Below are positions 63,932-64,000 of a DNA stretch of 64,000 nt, piece by piece. The notes beneath the pieces are model-generated. The model saw nothing but the letters and a program-made list of their open reading frames with translations, had not been told where the DNA came from and did no database searches. Position 1 is the stretch's first letter. Every line of letters begins with the position of its first letter. This stretch comes from Micromonospora violae (GTDB lineage Bacteria; Actinomycetota; Actinomycetes; Mycobacteriales; Micromonosporaceae), in assembly GCF_004217135.1 (NCBI RefSeq), contig NZ_SHKK01000001.1:3534001-3598000 (forward strand), written 5' to 3'. A program made the translations under genes and the position numbers.

Positions 63932-64000
63932 CTACTCGCCGCGTCGGCGCCGCAGAGCGGCGAGCGCCTCGTTCAACAGGGCCTCCCCCTCCTCGGCGGT
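63932..64000 (-). CDS. C-terminal end of an unidentified gene (cut by right edge)
   Basis: The minus strand encodes 22 residues, TAEEGEALLNEALAALRRRRGE, then TAG at 63934. The charged helical end could belong to many proteins, so I assign no function. It converges on pgl. Confidence 0.45.
   Translation of the reverse strand, partial: TAEEGEALLNEALAALRRRRGE

Overview
The window is very GC-rich actinobacterial DNA. Gene content points to the family Micromonosporaceae, most likely Micromonospora or a close relative: a conservon (CvnABCD), an XRE-DUF5753/DUF397 pair, an actinobacterial Vms1-like release factor, a SufR-led suf operon, OpcA beside Zwf, and many start codons sitting six or seven bases after a TAnnnT -10 box, which implies leaderless mRNAs. 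This assignment is inference; no rRNA or marker gene is present. I saw no tRNA, rRNA, CRISPR array, insertion sequence or prophage.

Layout. 1-8.4 kb: a membrane-anchored protein cut by the left edge, small accessory proteins, a FUSC-type membrane protein, a three-gene glycosyltransferase operon, a repeat-rich non-coding stretch (6.24-6.95 kb) and a secreted C39-like cysteine peptidase. 8.4-11.5 kb: aconitase (acnA) with a clear promoter and operator. 11.5-15 kb: small regulators and an ECF sigma factor with its YCII partner. 15-19 kb: a complete conservon. 19.2-23.1 kb: a three-gene, translationally coupled terpenoid operon (P450, class I terpene synthase, class II cyclase). 23.3-27 kb: RIO kinase, HAD phosphatase, C-N hydrolase and a TetR regulator that looks like AcnR. 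27-30.7 kb: a coupled trio of a membrane protein with a Cys/Gly tail, a DUF692 multinuclear iron oxidase and its probable partner, followed by an SDR and a mismatch glycosylase. 30.7-44.4 kb: DUF6493/SWIM pair, ABC exporter, enoyl-CoA hydratase, CadD, an ABC-F protein behind an attenuator-like leader, a zinc peptidase, acVLRF1, LysE and VOC proteins. 44.5-51.3 kb: the suf operon (sufR-B-D-Rieske-C-S-U-T). 51.4-55 kb: heme A and heme O synthases (ctaA, ctaB) with an ATP-grasp protein. 55.2-63.9 kb: the pentose-phosphate operon tkt-tal-pgi-zwf-opcA-pgl, with repeat elements at two of its gene junctions.

Working together. The same 18-bp operator (16/18 identical) lies over the acnA promoter and between acnR and its divergent neighbour, linking a regulator at 26.4 kb to a target at 8.6 kb. 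Aconitase, the suf system and heme synthesis form an iron and respiration theme. The 55-64 kb block converts glucose-6-phosphate to pentoses and NADPH.

The best candidates for an undescribed system are: the Cys-tailed membrane protein with its DUF692 enzyme; the terpenoid operon, whose class II enzyme carries DADT in place of DxDD; an 80-bp tandem element that inserts tiny ORFs while keeping ATGA coupling between tal and pgi; and a leaderless upstream ORF whose end can pair with the leader just before the ABC-F start.
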